From: a bacterium
GTDB lineage: Bacteria > Fidelibacterota > Marinisomatia > Marinisomatales > JAHJCW01
Assembly: GCA_018812885.1 (NCBI GenBank)
Contig: JAHJCW010000102.1
Span: 1-5,778, forward strand
Length of the DNA: 5,778 nt
Direction: 5' to 3'
The position numbers and the translations under genes were made by a program. Positions 5,428 through 5,778 of this stretch are shown piece after piece (position 1 is the first letter of the stretch; each line of letters opens with the position of its first letter). The notes below the pieces were generated by a model that was given only the letters and a program-made list of their open reading frames with translations, did no database searches and was not told the DNA's origin.

Positions 5428-5471
5428 AAAACAAATTAACCACGAAGTACACGAAGAAAAGACTAAAATAA
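5424..5471 (+). pseudogene. 15-codon remnant of an MKNKL mini-protein start, interrupted by the repeat
   Basis: The ATG overlaps the TGA stop of the methyltransferase (ATGA). The frame reads MKNKL, the same first five residues as the gene at 5508. It then enters repeat copy 3 (TTKYTKKRLK) and stops. This mirrors the ORF at 26, where a mini-protein start also runs into a repeat copy. It is probably not functional, though the ATGA overlap would allow a short peptide to be made. Confidence 0.45.
5435..5460 (+). repeat. Dispersed repeat, copy 3
   Basis: The copy begins ATTAACCACGAAG and continues TACACGAAGA, one base different from copy 1 over 23 positions, and is shorter than copies 1 and 2. 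It starts 11 bases into the remnant ORF at 5424 and lies 48 bases before the ATG of the next gene. Orientation is the same as in the other copies. Confidence 0.7.
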
Positions 5472-5507
5472 CCATTAAATAATCATTATAAAAAGGATAA
5501 TAGATAA

Positions 5508-5681
5508 ATGAAAAATAAATTAATCCGCCACTACGCATTAATTGTAGTATTTCTTGGAGTTGCAGTAACATTTTATAATAGTGAAGGGGATCTTAATCTT
5601 CCAAAATTTTTAATATTTCTTTTTTCAGGAATATTAATAGGAATCAATATTTGTAAAATAAAAAATGCAAATAAAGAATAG
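5508..5681 (+). CDS. Two-helix mini-protein (57 aa)
   Basis: The frame starts MKNKLIRHY, has a first helix at about residues 9-23, a short polar loop (NSEGDLNLPK, 24-33), a second helix at about 34-48 and a polar Lys-rich tail (KIKNANKE). AAAAGGA (5490-5496) lies 11 bases before the ATG. It has the same layout and 5' end as the frame at 497, with weak similarity in the helices (an LG or IG in the first, FL then G-L-G in the second), so the two are likely paralogues. I recognise no function. Small hairpin proteins of this type may be membrane-complex accessories or toxin-like, but nothing here decides that. Confidence 0.75.
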   Translation: MKNKLIRHYALIVVFLGVAVTFYNSEGDLNLPKFLIFLFSGILIGINICKIKNANKE

Positions 5682-5778
5682 AAGTAATTTAATATACTTT
5701 TTATTTTTGAATAAACGTAACCTATCCGGTCAGAAAGCGTTTGTTAGGATGTTGACCCTGATTCTATGAAAATGATTA
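5682..5778. other. Gene-free end segment
   Basis: The first part is AT-rich, without an ORF or a clear hairpin terminator. From about 5716 the composition becomes more balanced. GGTCA (5728-5732) and TGACC (5753-5757) are inverted repeats with a 20-base loop, too weak to call a structure. The segment may lead into a gene beyond the window. Confidence 0.4.

Noticed and set aside
74..5460. CRISPR array or integron cassette array
   Set aside because: The repeat copies are kilobases apart with genes between them, which excludes CRISPR. No paired core sites (RYYYAAC/GTTRRRY) with folded arms recur between genes, so an integron is not supported.
5728..5757. Hairpin or terminator from GGTCA/TGACC
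   Set aside because: Five pairs around a 20-base loop with no T-run after it; likely chance.

Overview
This is a low-GC (roughly one third G+C by eye) bacterial stretch in which every supported gene lies on the + strand. Genes are tightly packed, often overlapping by a few bases or separated by under 50. The host is probably a diderm: one product carries a lipoprotein signal. It also appears to use selenocysteine. A lineage such as Bacteroidota/Ignavibacteriota, or possibly a spirochaete (the residue before the lipid-attached Cys is Asn), would fit, but nothing here fixes the taxon. The region looks accessory rather than core: no housekeeping genes, many very small membrane proteins, and a dispersed repeat.

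Layout. Positions 1-127 hold a truncated small gene whose 3' end runs into a dispersed repeat (copy 1). Then come a 124-aa four-helix membrane protein (115-489), a two-helix mini-protein whose start codon is ATA (497-676), a TIP30/HTATIP2-like NAD(P)-binding oxidoreductase (678-1343), a 205-aa lipoprotein (1361-1978) and a 278-aa C_GCAxxG_C_C family protein (2018-2854). The last is interrupted by one in-frame TGA that I read as selenocysteine. Repeat copy 2 (2901-2935) precedes a 60-aa membrane protein (3007-3189), a GyrI-like protein (3239-3880), a two-helix mini-protein split between two frames at a T TTT TTA heptamer (3867-4060), two multi-helix membrane proteins joined by short overlaps (4053-4367, 4367-4786) and an isoprenylcysteine/phospholipid-type membrane methyltransferase (4816-5427). 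Repeat copy 3 (5435-5460) lies inside a 15-codon remnant ORF, followed by another two-helix mini-protein (5508-5681). The last 97 bases contain no gene that I can support.

Most notable. (1) The gene at 2018-2854 is a duplicated redox protein. Its TGA codon aligns with a Cys in its own second half and is followed by a SECIS-like hairpin, so a standard gene caller would start it 61 codons too late. (2) The 3867-4060 gene has a -1 frameshift heptamer in exactly the right phase, directly before the stop. (3) A family of 57-64 aa two-helix proteins recurs with near-identical 5' ends (MKNK/MKNN). Several copies are damaged or recoded: truncated by the repeat, ATG changed to ATA, or frameshifted. 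(4) The three repeat copies are all in the same orientation as the genes, and each lies just upstream of the next gene block, as if marking joints between acquired blocks.

How the genes work together is not evident. The two soluble redox-type proteins (oxidoreductase and selenoprotein) and the lipoprotein sit consecutively and could be co-transcribed. The GyrI-like protein and the methyltransferase suggest small-molecule binding or detoxification and membrane modification. No shared pathway can be demonstrated from this sequence.
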